A stretch of DNA of 64,000 bases from Deinococcus roseus (GCF_014646895.1 NZ_BMOD01000007.1:124001-188000), one strand, 5' to 3'; positions 51,951 to 61,095 are shown, counted from the stretch's first letter. Notes: a model not told the origin generated them from the sequence alone. Program-made: numbers and translations.

Positions 51951-54701
51951 ATGAAACAAAGCCATCTGTTCCCCCTCATCACCCTGATGCTGGCAGCGAC
52001 GGGCTGCATGCAAAACAGCAGCCCAACCACCCCCCAGAAGCAGGCCACTGCCGTGCTGACCACCCCCTGGACCAGTCAGGTGTCCCAGACACTGCCCTGG
52101 CCCGAATACCCCCGTCCCCAGATGACCCGCACCGACTGGCTGAACCTGAACGGCAAGTGGAGCTACTGGGGTGGATCTGCTGCACCCAGTGCCCTCAACA
52201 CCCCTGCCACGGCCCCCAGCTTCCCGGCCAACCCCGAGCAGATCCTGGTGCCTTTCCCCCCCGAGTCCTACCTGTCCGGCATCCAGCGCAGACAGGAAAT
52301 CAATGTCTGGTACAAGCGCACCTTCACCGTGCCCACCACCACCGCCTGGTCTGGCAAGCGTGTCAAACTGAACTTTGACGCCGTGGACCGCGACGCCACC
52401 GTGTACGTCAACGGCACCAAGGTGGGCACCCACAAAGGCGGCTATGACGCCTTTTCCTTCGACATCACCCCCTACCTGCGTGCAGGCAGCAACGACCTGG
52501 TGGTCGGAGCCTACGACACCACCGACGGCAACGGCCCGGTGGGCAAACAGACCCCCAACCCCAACGGCATTTTCTACACCGGCACCTCCGGCATCTGGCA
52601 GACCGTGTGGCTGGAACCCGTGGCCAGTGCCAACATCACCAGGCTTGAAATCACCCCTGATGTGCCCAACAGCCGCCTGAAAGTGATTGTGCACGGCAGC
52701 GGGATCAACGGCCAGACCGTGACAGCCACAGCGTCTACTGCAGGAACCACCATCGGCACCGCCACCGGCACCCCGGAAACCGTGTTCTATGTGCCCGTTC
52801 CCAGCCCTCACCTGTGGTCTCCCAGCGATCCCTTCCTTTATGACCTGAAAATCCAGCTGAAAAGTGGCAGCACCGTGGTGGACGAAGTGGGCAGCTACTT
52901 CGGGATGCGCTCTTTGACCCTCAGCACCACCAACGGCGTGACCCGTCCCATGCTGAACGGCCAGTTCGTGTTCATGCACGGCCCCCTGGACCAGGGCTTC
53001 TGGCCCGACGGCATCTACACCCCACCCACCGATGCCGCCATGAAGTTCGACCTGGAGCAAACCAAGGCGCTCGGTTTCAACATGACCCGCAAGCACATCA
53101 AGGTGGAAATGCAGCGCTGGTACTACTGGGCGGACAGGCTGGGTTTGATGGTCTGGCAGGACATGCCCAACATCTGGAACTCCGGCGACACCGCCACCCG
53201 CACCCGCTACGAAACCGAACTGCGTGAACTGGTGGACGAGCACCGCAACAGCCCTGCCATCGTCACCTGGGTGCCCTTCAACGAAGGCTGGGGGGCCTAC
53301 AACCTGGCCAGCACAGCCACCACAGTCAAAGGCTGGGACCCCTCCAGATGGGTGAACCCCCACTCTGGTGTGAACTTTGCTCCTGGAGATGCTGGAAACG
53401 GAGATTTCCTGGATCTGCACTCCTACCCTGGACCCGAAAGCCCCAACCCCAGCGCCACCCGCGTGGCCGTGCTCGGTGAAAACGGCGGCTTCGGTGTGAA
53501 GATTGCTGGGCACATGTGGGACCCCAACCAGACTTTCGCTTACCAGTGGTACCCGGATGCCACCAGCCTCACCAACGCCTACGTGGATTTGATCAACCGC
53601 ACCCGCCCCCTGGTGTACAGCAAGGGCCTCAGTGCAGACGTGTACACCGAGATCACCGATGTGGAATACGAACTGAACGGCTTCTGGACCTACGACCGCC
53701 AGCTGCCCAAAATGGACTTCGCACGGGTGAAAGCCGCCAACGAAGCCCTGATTCAGGGACTGCCCTACCTGCAGACGGGCACCAACGTGTCCTTCCTGAC
53801 CTCCACCCCCAATGTCAACCGCTACATGCGCAACGCCGCACCCCTGGGCACCACCGAAGTGGTGAGTGGAGGCAGCACCGACGCCCTGAAACGCGAAACC
53901 TCCTTCAAAGTGGTCTCTGGTCTGGCAGACAACAACTGCTACTCTTTTGAATCGGTCAGCAACCCTGGCAACTTCATGCGGCACTACAACTTCAGGTTGC
54001 AGTTCAACACCAACGACAACAGTGCTGTCTTCAAAAACGACGCCACCTTCTGCCCCAGAAAAGCCCTGGACGGGGTGGGTGGGATCTCCCTGGAATCCAA
54101 GAACCTGCCCGGGTATTACATCCGCCACCGGGCCAGTGAACTGTGGCTGGACCAGCTGCAGAACACCACCCTCTTCAAACAGGATGCCTCCTGGAACCCC
54201 ATGGCTGCCTGGTGGAAGAGCTCCGTGGCTTTGCCTGTCAACGCTTACAAATCCCTCCGTGTGACCACCCCCGGTTTCACCAACCGCTACGCCCGTCACA
54301 TGAACAGCCTGGGCTACACCGAAATTGTGGACGCTGGCAGCACCACCACCCTGAAACAGGACGCCACCTTCAAGATCGTGACCGGTCTGGCAGACCCCAC
54401 CTGTTACTCCTTCGAGGCCAGAAACTTCCCCGGACAGTTCCTGCGCCACGCCGACTCCAGAATCCGTCTGGACCCCAACGACAACAGCACCCTGTTCAAG
54501 AACGACGCCACCTTCTGTGCCCACGCAGGCCTGAACGGTCAGGGTGTGGCCTTCCAGTCCATCAACTTCCCCAACCGCTACATCCGCCACTACGACTCCA
54601 AGCTCTACATCACCAGCAGCACCGAAGGAAACGCCTGGGACAACCCCAACGGCTTCAACGACGACGTGAGCTGGGCCATCGACAACCCCTGGGCTCCCTG
54701 A
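51951..54701 (+). CDS. Lipoprotein GH2 glycoside hydrolase with AbfB/CBM42 repeats, 916 aa
   Basis: The signal ends in a lipobox (LAATGC, Cys19), so the enzyme is anchored outside the membrane. A GH2 sugar-binding domain (about 40-225), an Ig-like domain and a TIM barrel (about 315-600) follow. The acid/base is probably Glu445 (VPFNEGWG) and the nucleophile Glu510 (VLGENGG). From about residue 610 two beta-trefoil AbfB (CBM42-like) units appear, with repeated RYMRN/RYARH, KVVSGLAD and FLRH/FMRH motifs; this family binds arabinofuranose side chains. GH2 enzymes acting on galactofuranosides are known, and a YtfQ-like importer lies nearby. A furanosidase is likely but unproven. AAGGAG precedes the ATG. 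Confidence 0.88.
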   Translation: MKQSHLFPLITLMLAATGCMQNSSPTTPQKQATAVLTTPWTSQVSQTLPWPEYPRPQMTRTDWLNLNGKWSYWGGSAAPSALNTPATAPSFPANPEQILVPFPPESYLSGIQRRQEINVWYKRTFTVPTTTAWSGKRVKLNFDAVDRDATVYVNGTKVGTHKGGYDAFSFDITPYLRAGSNDLVVGAYDTTDGNGPVGKQTPNPNGIFYTGTSGIWQTVWLEPVASANITRLEITPDVPNSRLKVIVHGSGINGQTVTATASTAGTTIGTATGTPETVFYVPVPSPHLWSPSDPFLYDLKIQLKSGSTVVDEVGSYFGMRSLTLSTTNGVTRPMLNGQFVFMHGPLDQGFWPDGIYTPPTDAAMKFDLEQTKALGFNMTRKHIKVEMQRWYYWADRLGLMVWQDMPNIWNSGDTATRTRYETELRELVDEHRNSPAIVTWVPFNEGWGAYNLASTATTVKGWDPSRWVNPHSGVNFAPGDAGNGDFLDLHSYPGPESPNPSATRVAVLGENGGFGVKIAGHMWDPNQTFAYQWYPDATSLTNAYVDLINRTRPLVYSKGLSADVYTEITDVEYELNGFWTYDRQLPKMDFARVKAANEALIQGLPYLQTGTNVSFLTSTPNVNRYMRNAAPLGTTEVVSGGSTDALKRETSFKVVSGLADNNCYSFESVSNPGNFMRHYNFRLQFNTNDNSAVFKNDATFCPRKALDGVGGISLESKNLPGYYIRHRASELWLDQLQNTTLFKQDASWNPMAAWWKSSVALPVNAYKSLRVTTPGFTNRYARHMNSLGYTEIVDAGSTTTLKQDATFKIVTGLADPTCYSFEARNFPGQFLRHADSRIRLDPNDNSTLFKNDATFCAHAGLNGQGVAFQSINFPNRYIRHYDSKLYITSSTEGNAWDNPNGFNDDVSWAIDNPWAP

Positions 54702-54721
54702 GCTTTCATCATCTCGACCAG

Positions 54722-54756
54722 AACCGTAAAGGGGCATTCTCCCCTTTCCGGTTTTT
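54722..54756 (+). terminator. Terminator after the GH2 gene
   Basis: ACCGTAAAGGGG pairs, with one mismatch, with CCCCTTTCCGGT and is followed by a T run. Confidence 0.75.
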
Positions 54757-54780
54757 CTGTGGATCAGGTGTTCAAACAGG

Positions 54781-55452
54781 TCAGCGGGCAATCCCCAGCG
54801 CAAAAGGCACAAACCCCAGGCTGCGAACCAGATGGGGCACCAGCAGAAACAGGGCTTCGGTGCCACGTGCAGATGAAATGTCTCCCAGGTCCAGCGTCCA
54901 GTCTGCAGGCCAGCCCAGCTCTTTCAGCAAAGCCTGCACGGTGGCCCTGGCCCTGCTGCTGTCTCCTGAAAGAAAAGCAGTGGGAGGGGTTTGCAGGGCA
55001 TGCGGATCGGTCATGACTTTGAACATCATGGTGTTGAGGGTCTTGACCACTTCCGTTTCTGGCAGGGCTTCCTGCAATCTCTCCCCCAGGCTGCTGTCTG
55101 GATAAAGGGGTTCCATCTGGCCTGCACTGCGCTGCACAGCATTGGCCACATCCACCAGAATTTTGCCAGCCAGTTCTGACTGCAGGCCCCTGAGGACTTC
55201 CAGGCTGTGCTCTCCAGGCAGGGCGTTGATCACCAGTTCAGCCTGCCGGATGGCTGCGGCTGGATCAAGAAAAACAATTCCAGGGGCATTCCAGCGCTCT
55301 GCACAGGCCTCAGGATCACGGGACCCCATCAACACAGGATGTCCGCGTTCTGCCAGTTTCTGTGCGAGGTTCTGTCCGACCCGTCCAGTCCCCAGAATGG
55401 CCATGGGTGTGGGGCGGGCAAAGTCCAGCAGAGGGGCATTTTCCAGGATCAT
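54781..55452 (-). CDS. NADPH-dependent F420 reductase-like dinucleotide-binding protein
   Basis: This 223-residue protein has a Rossmann start at about residue 18 (MAILGTGRVGQNLA) and the pattern of the F420-dependent NADP reductase/YqeC-like family: PVLMGSRDPE, ELVINALPGEHSLE, ILVDVANAV and VVKTLNTM. These proteins move hydride to or from NADP; whether this organism makes F420 cannot be told. The ATG at 55452 overlaps the stop of the inositol-monophosphatase-like gene (ATGA). The frame is open upstream but inside that gene. Confidence 0.82.
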   Translation of the reverse strand: MILENAPLLDFARPTPMAILGTGRVGQNLAQKLAERGHPVLMGSRDPEACAERWNAPGIVFLDPAAAIRQAELVINALPGEHSLEVLRGLQSELAGKILVDVANAVQRSAGQMEPLYPDSSLGERLQEALPETEVVKTLNTMMFKVMTDPHALQTPPTAFLSGDSSRARATVQALLKELGWPADWTLDLGDISSARGTEALFLLVPHLVRSLGFVPFALGIAR

Positions 55453-56288
55453 GCCAGGCTCCCGATGCCAGACAGCACCTGCACCGCCCAACCATGCACA
55501 CCGGGGGCCGCCGCCAGAAAATCCGGGCTCTCTGGGGTCCAGGGGTTGCCGTGGGTGTCGGTGACCAGTCCACCAGCTTCGGTGACCAGTAGAAGGCCGG
55601 GCATCAAACCACTGCGCACCTGGCTGTATTCCCAGAACACATCGGTGTGACCTGCAGCCACCTGCATCAGGTGAAAACTGGTGGGCACCGAGGCCCGCAA
55701 GACCCGCCACTCTCCAGTCATGGCAGAAATGGATTCCCCCATGCGTTGCCGGGTGGCTTCGCTTTCAAAAGGCTCGGACTGTCCAGTGCTGACCATGGCA
55801 ATGCTGAAATCGGTTTTCTGGGAGGTGGAAAGGGGCTGGCCATTGAGGGTTGCGCCTCCACCTTGCTGTGCAGCGTAGGTGTCACCGCTGAGGGGCACAT
55901 GCACCACGGTCAGCACCGCCCGGTTGTCCCGGATCAGGGTGATGGTCAGGCACCATTCCGGCAGGCCATGGATGTGGTTGATGTTGCCTTCCACCGGGTC
56001 CAGCATCCACCATTCTCCGACTGGCAAAAGCCCGGTTTCCATTTCTTCTTTGACCCAGCCTGCCTGGGGTCTGGCTGCAGTGAGCAGCGGTTGCAGGATG
56101 GAGAGGGACACCTCATCGTTGGTTTGCAGGGCCAGTTGCAATTCTTCTGGCGTGCGGATGCGGGATTGCCTGGAGAAACGGGCCAGCAGTGCACCTCCTG
56201 CCGTCTGGGCAGCGCTCACCATCTGGGCAAGCAGCATTTGATCTGTGGTGGTTTGATCTGTGGTGGTTTGATCCAAATTTGAAGTCAT
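55449..56288 (-). CDS. Inositol monophosphatase-like protein with altered active site
   Basis: This 279-residue protein has the IMPase fold, but catalytic motifs deviate. The usual DPIDGT appears as DPVEGN (97-102), the EE pair is kept (81-82), and the C-terminal WDxAAG metal motif reads VRSGLMPG before the preserved LLVTEAGG. Phosphatase activity may be lost or changed. The N-terminus has a DQTTT repeat from a 15-bp tandem repeat (56237-56273). The ATG at 56288 has AAAGGA 6 nt upstream. It is coupled to the F420-reductase-like gene by an ATGA overlap, and a LysR gene is divergent. Confidence 0.8.
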   Translation of the reverse strand: MTSNLDQTTTDQTTTDQMLLAQMVSAAQTAGGALLARFSRQSRIRTPEELQLALQTNDEVSLSILQPLLTAARPQAGWVKEEMETGLLPVGEWWMLDPVEGNINHIHGLPEWCLTITLIRDNRAVLTVVHVPLSGDTYAAQQGGGATLNGQPLSTSQKTDFSIAMVSTGQSEPFESEATRQRMGESISAMTGEWRVLRASVPTSFHLMQVAAGHTDVFWEYSQVRSGLMPGLLLVTEAGGLVTDTHGNPWTPESPDFLAAAPGVHGWAVQVLSGIGSLA

Positions 56289-56364
56289 GGTTTTTCCTTT
56301 CCTGGCTGCACTTTCAGCCACGAACACCTTCTGAATGAAGGGTAACAGGGTTGCCATCTGACTA

Positions 56365-56381
56365 CAAATGCAATTTTGTAA
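56365..56381. promoter_or_regulatory. Candidate LysR site between the divergent genes
   Basis: ACAAAT...AATTTTGT is an imperfect dyad with a T-N11-A core about 20-35 bp before the lysR-type ATG, overlapping where both promoters should lie. A TAGAAT hexamer sits 9 nt before the ATG. Confidence 0.4.
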
Positions 56382-56398
56382 ACTAGAATATTACCTGT

Positions 56399-57319
56399 AT
56401 GCAACTGGACCTGAACCTCCTGAGGGCACTGGATGTGCTGCTGGAAGAAAACAGTGTGGGAGGGGCCGCGTTTCGCCTCAACCTCTCGGAACCCGCCATG
56501 AGCCGCACCCTCTCCCGCATCAGGAAGGTGACCGGAGATGCCATTCTGGTGCGCACCGGACACACCATGACCCCCACCCCTTATGCACAGCGCATCCGGG
56601 ATGAAGTGCATTTGCTGGTGCAGCAGGCCCGGCTTTTGCTGGCCCCGCAAAAGGAGCTGGATCCGCTCACCCTCAGCAGAACCTTCACCCTGCGCAGCAA
56701 TGAAGCCATCCTGTCCCGCATTGGACCGGACCTGCTGGCCCGCATTGCAAAGCAGGCCCCTCAGGTGCGGCTGCGGTTCCTGGCAGAAAGCAGCACCGAC
56801 ACCCCGGAGTTGCGCCACGGTCACATTGACCTGGAAATGGGCTCCAGCACCCCCAATCTTCCCGAATTCAGGCATGAAACCCTGGGAGAAGACCACCTGG
56901 AGGTGGTGATGCGCTCCGATCACCCGCTGGCTGTGGGAGATTTGACCCCTGAACGTTACGCTGCAGCACGGCATGTGAGTGTGTCCAGAAGGGGACGCTT
57001 GCGGGACCCCATGGATGACCTGCTGGAAACCCTGGGCCTGCAAAGGCAGGTGGTCACCACCGTGCCCAGCAGCATGGCGGCTTTGCAATTCATCCAGCAC
57101 AGTGAAATGGTGGTTCTGGCACCCGTAAAAATGGGACAGGCCCTGATTCAACAACTGGGCCTGATGTCTCGCCCTTTGCCCTTCCCCATCCAGCCCACCC
57201 CTCTGGTGCTGATCTGGCATGGGCGCATGCAGGGAGATCTGGCCCATGTGTGGCTGCGGGAGAATGTGCGAGAAACCGTGAGGGCCGCTCTGGGAGATCT
57301 GCAAACCACAGCAGGCTGA
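56399..57319 (+). CDS. LysR-family regulator, NodD-type N-terminus
   Basis: This 306-residue protein has HTH residues about 1-60, with the NodD-like start LDLNLLRALDVLLEENSVGGAAFRLNLSEPAMSRTLSRIR, and then the substrate-binding-like sensor domain to residue 300. It is divergent from the IMPase-like/F420-reductase-like pair across about 110 bp, so it probably controls them. The effector is unknown. Confidence 0.9.
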   Translation: MQLDLNLLRALDVLLEENSVGGAAFRLNLSEPAMSRTLSRIRKVTGDAILVRTGHTMTPTPYAQRIRDEVHLLVQQARLLLAPQKELDPLTLSRTFTLRSNEAILSRIGPDLLARIAKQAPQVRLRFLAESSTDTPELRHGHIDLEMGSSTPNLPEFRHETLGEDHLEVVMRSDHPLAVGDLTPERYAAARHVSVSRRGRLRDPMDDLLETLGLQRQVVTTVPSSMAALQFIQHSEMVVLAPVKMGQALIQQLGLMSRPLPFPIQPTPLVLIWHGRMQGDLAHVWLRENVRETVRAALGDLQTTAG

Positions 57320-57369
57320 ACCACCCATCCTTCTGGACAGCTCAGCCTGCTCCGTTTCAGAGCTTCAGG

Positions 57370-58818
57370 CTATTTTCTGCCCTTGCCGTCATCCTCCCCG
57401 AAGAAAAAATCAAAAGCGGCGTCCACCAGGGTTTCCACAAAGTCCTCCCCTTCAGCAGCTTCCTGTGCCTCTTCGGGTTCTTCTTCGTGTTCTTCCTCTC
57501 CGGCTTCTTCCAGGCCCTCCTGCCACTTTGCGATCAATGCATCAATGAACTTGCGTTCCTTGCGGGCCATGCCGTCTGCAGCGGCGGCTTCCTCGACCTG
57601 CTGGGTGATGCGGGCCAGCACGTCATAATCAAAATACTCCCAGATCAGGTCGATGGATTCGTTCAGCAGGTCGTCATCACCCAGCCGTTTTTTGGCGGCA
57701 CGCAAAACCCCAGCGGTGTTGGGGCTTCCCCCGGTCACCTCAAGCACCGGGGCCAGGTGGGTTTTGATGATCTCCAGTTCCTCCTCGCTCATCTCCCCAT
57801 CCATGCCCACGGCGGTCAGGAAGATCAGGGCCAGACGCTGCTCGAAAGGCACCTCGCCCATGCCTTCCAGCAGGGCCTCGTAGGTTTCATCGTCCATTTC
57901 GGAGAGCACGGTGGCCACTTCGGGCAACACCGACTCCTGGTCTTCTGACCAGCTTTCCTCGTCGGGTTCCAGCACCTCCAGGCGCTCGATGATCCAGCTG
58001 TCCCCGTAGTTGTAATTGGGGTTCATGATGTAGGCGTAGGGGATGTAACAGTAGCCCCTGTCTCCCCAGTTGGTGCCCCAGGAGTTGCGGACAATGAACA
58101 TCTGGTCTGGATCCGAGTACCCCACGCACAGCATGGCATGGCCGGAGTGCTTCGCCAGGCTCATTTCGTTTCTGGTGGGGTGGGGCACCACACCAGGTTT
58201 TTTGTGGTTGTAAAAAGAACGGAAGAGGGCCAGCCCAAAAATGATGGGGTTTCCCTCTGCCAGCGCAGACTTCCAGGCCTCCAGATCCACCGGAACCATG
58301 CGGGTTTCCTCGATCAGGAAAGTGGCCCCCTCGTCATAGGCTTTCTGGTAGGGTTCTTTGTTGATGTTTTTGATGTTGAAATCCCAGGTTTTCTCGGTGC
58401 AGGCCCCGTATTCCTTGAGGCCCTGGATCACGTCCGAGATCATCACCCCTGAATCCTGGATGTTGTTGGGGTCCCGCATGTAACGGCCGTTGTAGTACAT
58501 GTACAGGCGACTGACGTCTCTGGCCTCACCCTGGTGGCGTTTCAGCAGGTACTCGTAGGCCCCGGCAGTGGCATTGGCCGTGCAGGAACTGGTCTGGCCC
58601 TGGTCCTCAATGCGGGTCATGTGTGGCCGCAGGTCCACCTTGGCCGGAAGCCTGCTCACCTTGCTTTTTTTCTTGTCGTAGGTCTTGGTCCCTTTGGGAG
58701 GGGCCGAACGCAGGTAGCCCTGGAGGATTCTTTCTGTGCCGTCTGCTTCTGTCCATTTTACAGCCATGGTCTCTCCAGCCCTCCCCCGCGGTGTCTGCAG
58801 GATGTGTGGCTCCTGCAT
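57370..58818 (-). CDS. Papain-family (C1) peptidase with TerB-like region and acidic tail
   Basis: This 482-residue protein has no signal peptide, so it is predicted intracellular. The C1 domain (about 60-265) has the oxyanion Gln73, nucleophile Cys79 (QGQTSSCTANA), His227 (SGHAMLCVGYS) and Asn245 (VRNSWGTNWGDRGY). A TerB-like helical region (about 320-440; LIFLTAVGMDGEMSEEELE, then a second DGMARKERKFIDAL pattern) follows, then a Glu-rich tail and a FFFGEDDGKGRK end. Cytoplasmic papain-like enzymes with such tails are unusual. Two starts are possible: the ATG at 58818 (GAGAGG) or at 58767 (GGAGAG). No inhibitory propeptide is evident. Confidence 0.85.
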   Translation of the reverse strand: MQEPHILQTPRGRAGETMAVKWTEADGTERILQGYLRSAPPKGTKTYDKKKSKVSRLPAKVDLRPHMTRIEDQGQTSSCTANATAGAYEYLLKRHQGEARDVSRLYMYYNGRYMRDPNNIQDSGVMISDVIQGLKEYGACTEKTWDFNIKNINKEPYQKAYDEGATFLIEETRMVPVDLEAWKSALAEGNPIIFGLALFRSFYNHKKPGVVPHPTRNEMSLAKHSGHAMLCVGYSDPDQMFIVRNSWGTNWGDRGYCYIPYAYIMNPNYNYGDSWIIERLEVLEPDEESWSEDQESVLPEVATVLSEMDDETYEALLEGMGEVPFEQRLALIFLTAVGMDGEMSEEELEIIKTHLAPVLEVTGGSPNTAGVLRAAKKRLGDDDLLNESIDLIWEYFDYDVLARITQQVEEAAAADGMARKERKFIDALIAKWQEGLEEAGEEEHEEEPEEAQEAAEGEDFVETLVDAAFDFFFGEDDGKGRK

Positions 58819-58899
58819 GCTGACCTCTCTGAAAGGATCAAGGGGGTTGGATTTTCATTGTATTTTTCCAGCGCAGGGAGGACAAGGGTGCAAACCTGA

Positions 58900-59292
58900 T
58901 CAGTTCAGTTTCAAAATCAGAACAAAAAACAACAGGCCTGCCAGCAAGAAGGAGGCGCTCCACAATCCAAGAAGTGCAGTCACAAACCCGTACAGACCCT
59001 TTCGAGAGACCAGATGAAACACACCCATCAGGAGGGCTCCAGCTGTCAGGGGCACCAGTTGGGTTTTGTAGGAGGTTCCAATCAGGGGATGAATCAAATT
59101 GGATCCGAACATGAAACAACCACTGATGACCGCAGCTCCCAGCATGCACCATTGCACATAAGATCTTGAAAGTGGGTCCAGCATCAACAGGTGTGGTTGC
59201 TTCAGCAGATTCAACACCCCCCAGTAAAAAAGTCCTGCTCCGGTTGCAGCATAGGCCATCATTCCTGTGTAAGCTTCAGTTTCAGTCAACAT
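58900..59292 (-). CDS. Small membrane protein, four predicted helices
   Basis: This 130-residue protein has four hydrophobic segments of about 20 residues (around 10-30, 45-65, 80-97 and 105-128) and short loops. There is no known motif. A DUF-type integral membrane protein is the best description; a role cannot be assigned. It lies 81 bp upstream of the papain-like peptidase gene on the same strand. Confidence 0.65.
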   Translation of the reverse strand: MLTETEAYTGMMAYAATGAGLFYWGVLNLLKQPHLLMLDPLSRSYVQWCMLGAAVISGCFMFGSNLIHPLIGTSYKTQLVPLTAGALLMGVFHLVSRKGLYGFVTALLGLWSASFLLAGLLFFVLILKLN

Positions 59293-59487
59293 CTCGATCC
59301 CATTTCCAAAGTGAATTGCAGGGCTCTGGTTTCAGGCAAGCGGAAGGTCCAGCTCAAAACAGGGCACCCCAGAAAGCCGCTTCGGCCACTCTGCCTTTAT
59401 TGTTGCAGTGATTGAAGCAGCAAGTCCGCAGGAATGGGCAACCTCTGCCAGAAGCCTCGTCTTATACTGGTTTGATCTGGAGGGATC

Positions 59488-60480
59488 ATGCAAAAACGCG
59501 TTCTTGGTGAGGATCTGGAAGTTTCTGCCCTTGGATATGGCTGCATGGGCATCACCCAGTCTTACGGGCCTTCTGGCAGCAAGGAAGAAAGCATTCGGGT
59601 GCTGCAGGCCGCTGTGGAACAGGGTGTGACTTTTTTTGACACGGCAGAGGTGTATGGGCCTTTCACCAATGAAGAACTGGTGGGAGAGGCACTTTATCCA
59701 TACCGCAATCAGGTGAAAATCGCCACCAAGTTCGGTTTTCAATTGCATTCAGACGGCTCTACAGGATTCACTGGCCTGAACAGCCGTCCTGAACGCATCC
59801 GCCAGGTGGCAGAGGCATCTTTGAAACGCCTGCGGGTAGAGGCCATTGACCTCTTTTACCAGCACCGGGTGGACCCGGAAGTGCCCATTGAAGAGGTGGC
59901 TGGAACTGTCAAGGAACTCATCCAGCAGGGTCTGGTGAAGCATTTTGGCCTTTCTGAAGCCGGAGCAGACACCATCCGCCGCGCACATAAAGTGCAGCCC
60001 GTCACGGCCCTGCAAAGCGAATACTCCATGTGGACCCGCACCGTGGAAAAAGAAATTCTGCCTGTGCTGGAAGAACTGGGCATTGGTTTTGTGCCCTTCA
60101 GCCCGCTGGGGAAGGGTTTCCTGACCGGCAAAATCGATGCCTCAACCGATTTTGCCGAGGGAGACATCCGCAACACCATTCCCAGGTTCAACCTGGAACA
60201 CCGGGAAGCCAACCAGAAGCTCATCGGTTTGCTGCAAAACCTGGCGACCCGAAAAACCGCCACTCCTGCGCAAATTGCCCTGGCCTGGATTCTGGCCCAG
60301 AAACCCTGGATTGTGCCGATTCCGGGCACCCGCAAAATCGAGCGCCTGCAGGAAAACCTGGGCGCAGCAAACATGAAGTTGACTTCAGAGGATTTGCAGC
60401 AAATTGCAGTGGCCCTGAACCAGATTGAGGTGGTGGGGGCCCGATATTCTGAGGCCATGGAACGCCTCACAGACCGCTGA
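59488..60480 (+). CDS. Aldo/keto reductase
   Basis: This 330-residue TIM-barrel oxidoreductase has the catalytic tetrad in order: Asp and Tyr (FFDTAEVYGP, about 50-59), Lys (IATKFGF) and His (FYQHRVDP). The NADPH-binding C-terminal motif is IPGTRKIERLQENL. It resembles the YakC/AKR13-type group. A TATACT -10 lies 19 nt upstream, and GGAGGG precedes the ATG. Substrates are likely small aldehydes or ketones. Confidence 0.93.
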   Translation: MQKRVLGEDLEVSALGYGCMGITQSYGPSGSKEESIRVLQAAVEQGVTFFDTAEVYGPFTNEELVGEALYPYRNQVKIATKFGFQLHSDGSTGFTGLNSRPERIRQVAEASLKRLRVEAIDLFYQHRVDPEVPIEEVAGTVKELIQQGLVKHFGLSEAGADTIRRAHKVQPVTALQSEYSMWTRTVEKEILPVLEELGIGFVPFSPLGKGFLTGKIDASTDFAEGDIRNTIPRFNLEHREANQKLIGLLQNLATRKTATPAQIALAWILAQKPWIVPIPGTRKIERLQENLGAANMKLTSEDLQQIAVALNQIEVVGARYSEAMERLTDR

Positions 60481-60500
60481 GGTTTTGTGTGCCTGAACCT

Positions 60501-60535
60501 TCAGGCAGGACTGTTCAGGCAGGACTGTTCAGGCC
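60501..60535. repeat. 14-bp tandem repeat
   Basis: TTCAGGCAGGACTG occurs twice in tandem, followed by a partial third copy (TTCAGGC), just after the aldo/keto reductase gene and overlapping the end of the next gene. Confidence 0.85.
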
Positions 60536-60795
60536 TGCGTCAATTTGAGCCGGGCCTGCTCCACCACCTGATGGATCAGCCCTCCAATTCCATCGTCAAA
60601 GGCAAACCTGGAGAGACCCAGCAGACGCACATCCTCGTTCCACACCTCACAGGTCACCGCATCTCCCACTTTGATGCCTGGATGCACCCGTCTGGACGGA
60701 TGCACCCCTGCCCCGTTGGCATCCCGCCAGACGAAAAACACACTGCGCCTTTCCAGCTTCTCCAATTCAACATGCAGGTTTTCAGGTGAATGCAT
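60529..60795 (-). CDS. Small hypothetical protein, 88 aa
   Basis: This 88-residue protein runs from ATG 60795 and has alternating charged and hydrophobic residues (LEKLERRSVFFVWRD, VGDAVTCEVWNEDVRLLG). It could be a small beta-barrel. I recognise no family. It follows the other small gene on the same strand by 63 bp. The ribosome site is weak, so the call is tentative. Confidence 0.5.
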   Translation of the reverse strand: MHSPENLHVELEKLERRSVFFVWRDANGAGVHPSRRVHPGIKVGDAVTCEVWNEDVRLLGLSRFAFDDGIGGLIHQVVEQARLKLTQA

Positions 60796-60858
60796 GATAG
60801 GAGGTTGCAAAGCAGGCCCATTCAGAGGAAATTTTCAGGCCTGTTGCTCATTTGGTGT

Positions 60859-61095
60859 TCAGAGGGTTTGCAGGGTCTCGATGCGGTAATGTTGCAGCAT
60901 CAGGTTGTAAAAGGCGATGGCATCGCTGCGGGAAGCCATCAGGTGCACCTCGCATTGCTGGTGAGGCCACCAACCCATCTGGTGCGTGAAATGCAAGGTC
61001 ACGGTCTGTCCGGTGAGGGTTTCAATCCATTTTTGCAGGTTCGGGGTGTAGCGCTCATGAGAGGAGAACTTCAGGGTGAAACCATATGCAGTCAT
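60859..61095 (-). CDS. Small hypothetical protein, 78 aa
   Basis: This 78-residue protein runs from ATG 61095 with AGGAAGG 8 nt upstream. The sequence suggests a compact alpha/beta fold (YGFTLKFSSHERYTP at the start; SDAIAFYNLMLQHYRIETL at the end). No family is recognised. Confidence 0.6.
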   Translation of the reverse strand: MTAYGFTLKFSSHERYTPNLQKWIETLTGQTVTLHFTHQMGWWPHQQCEVHLMASRSDAIAFYNLMLQHYRIETLQTL

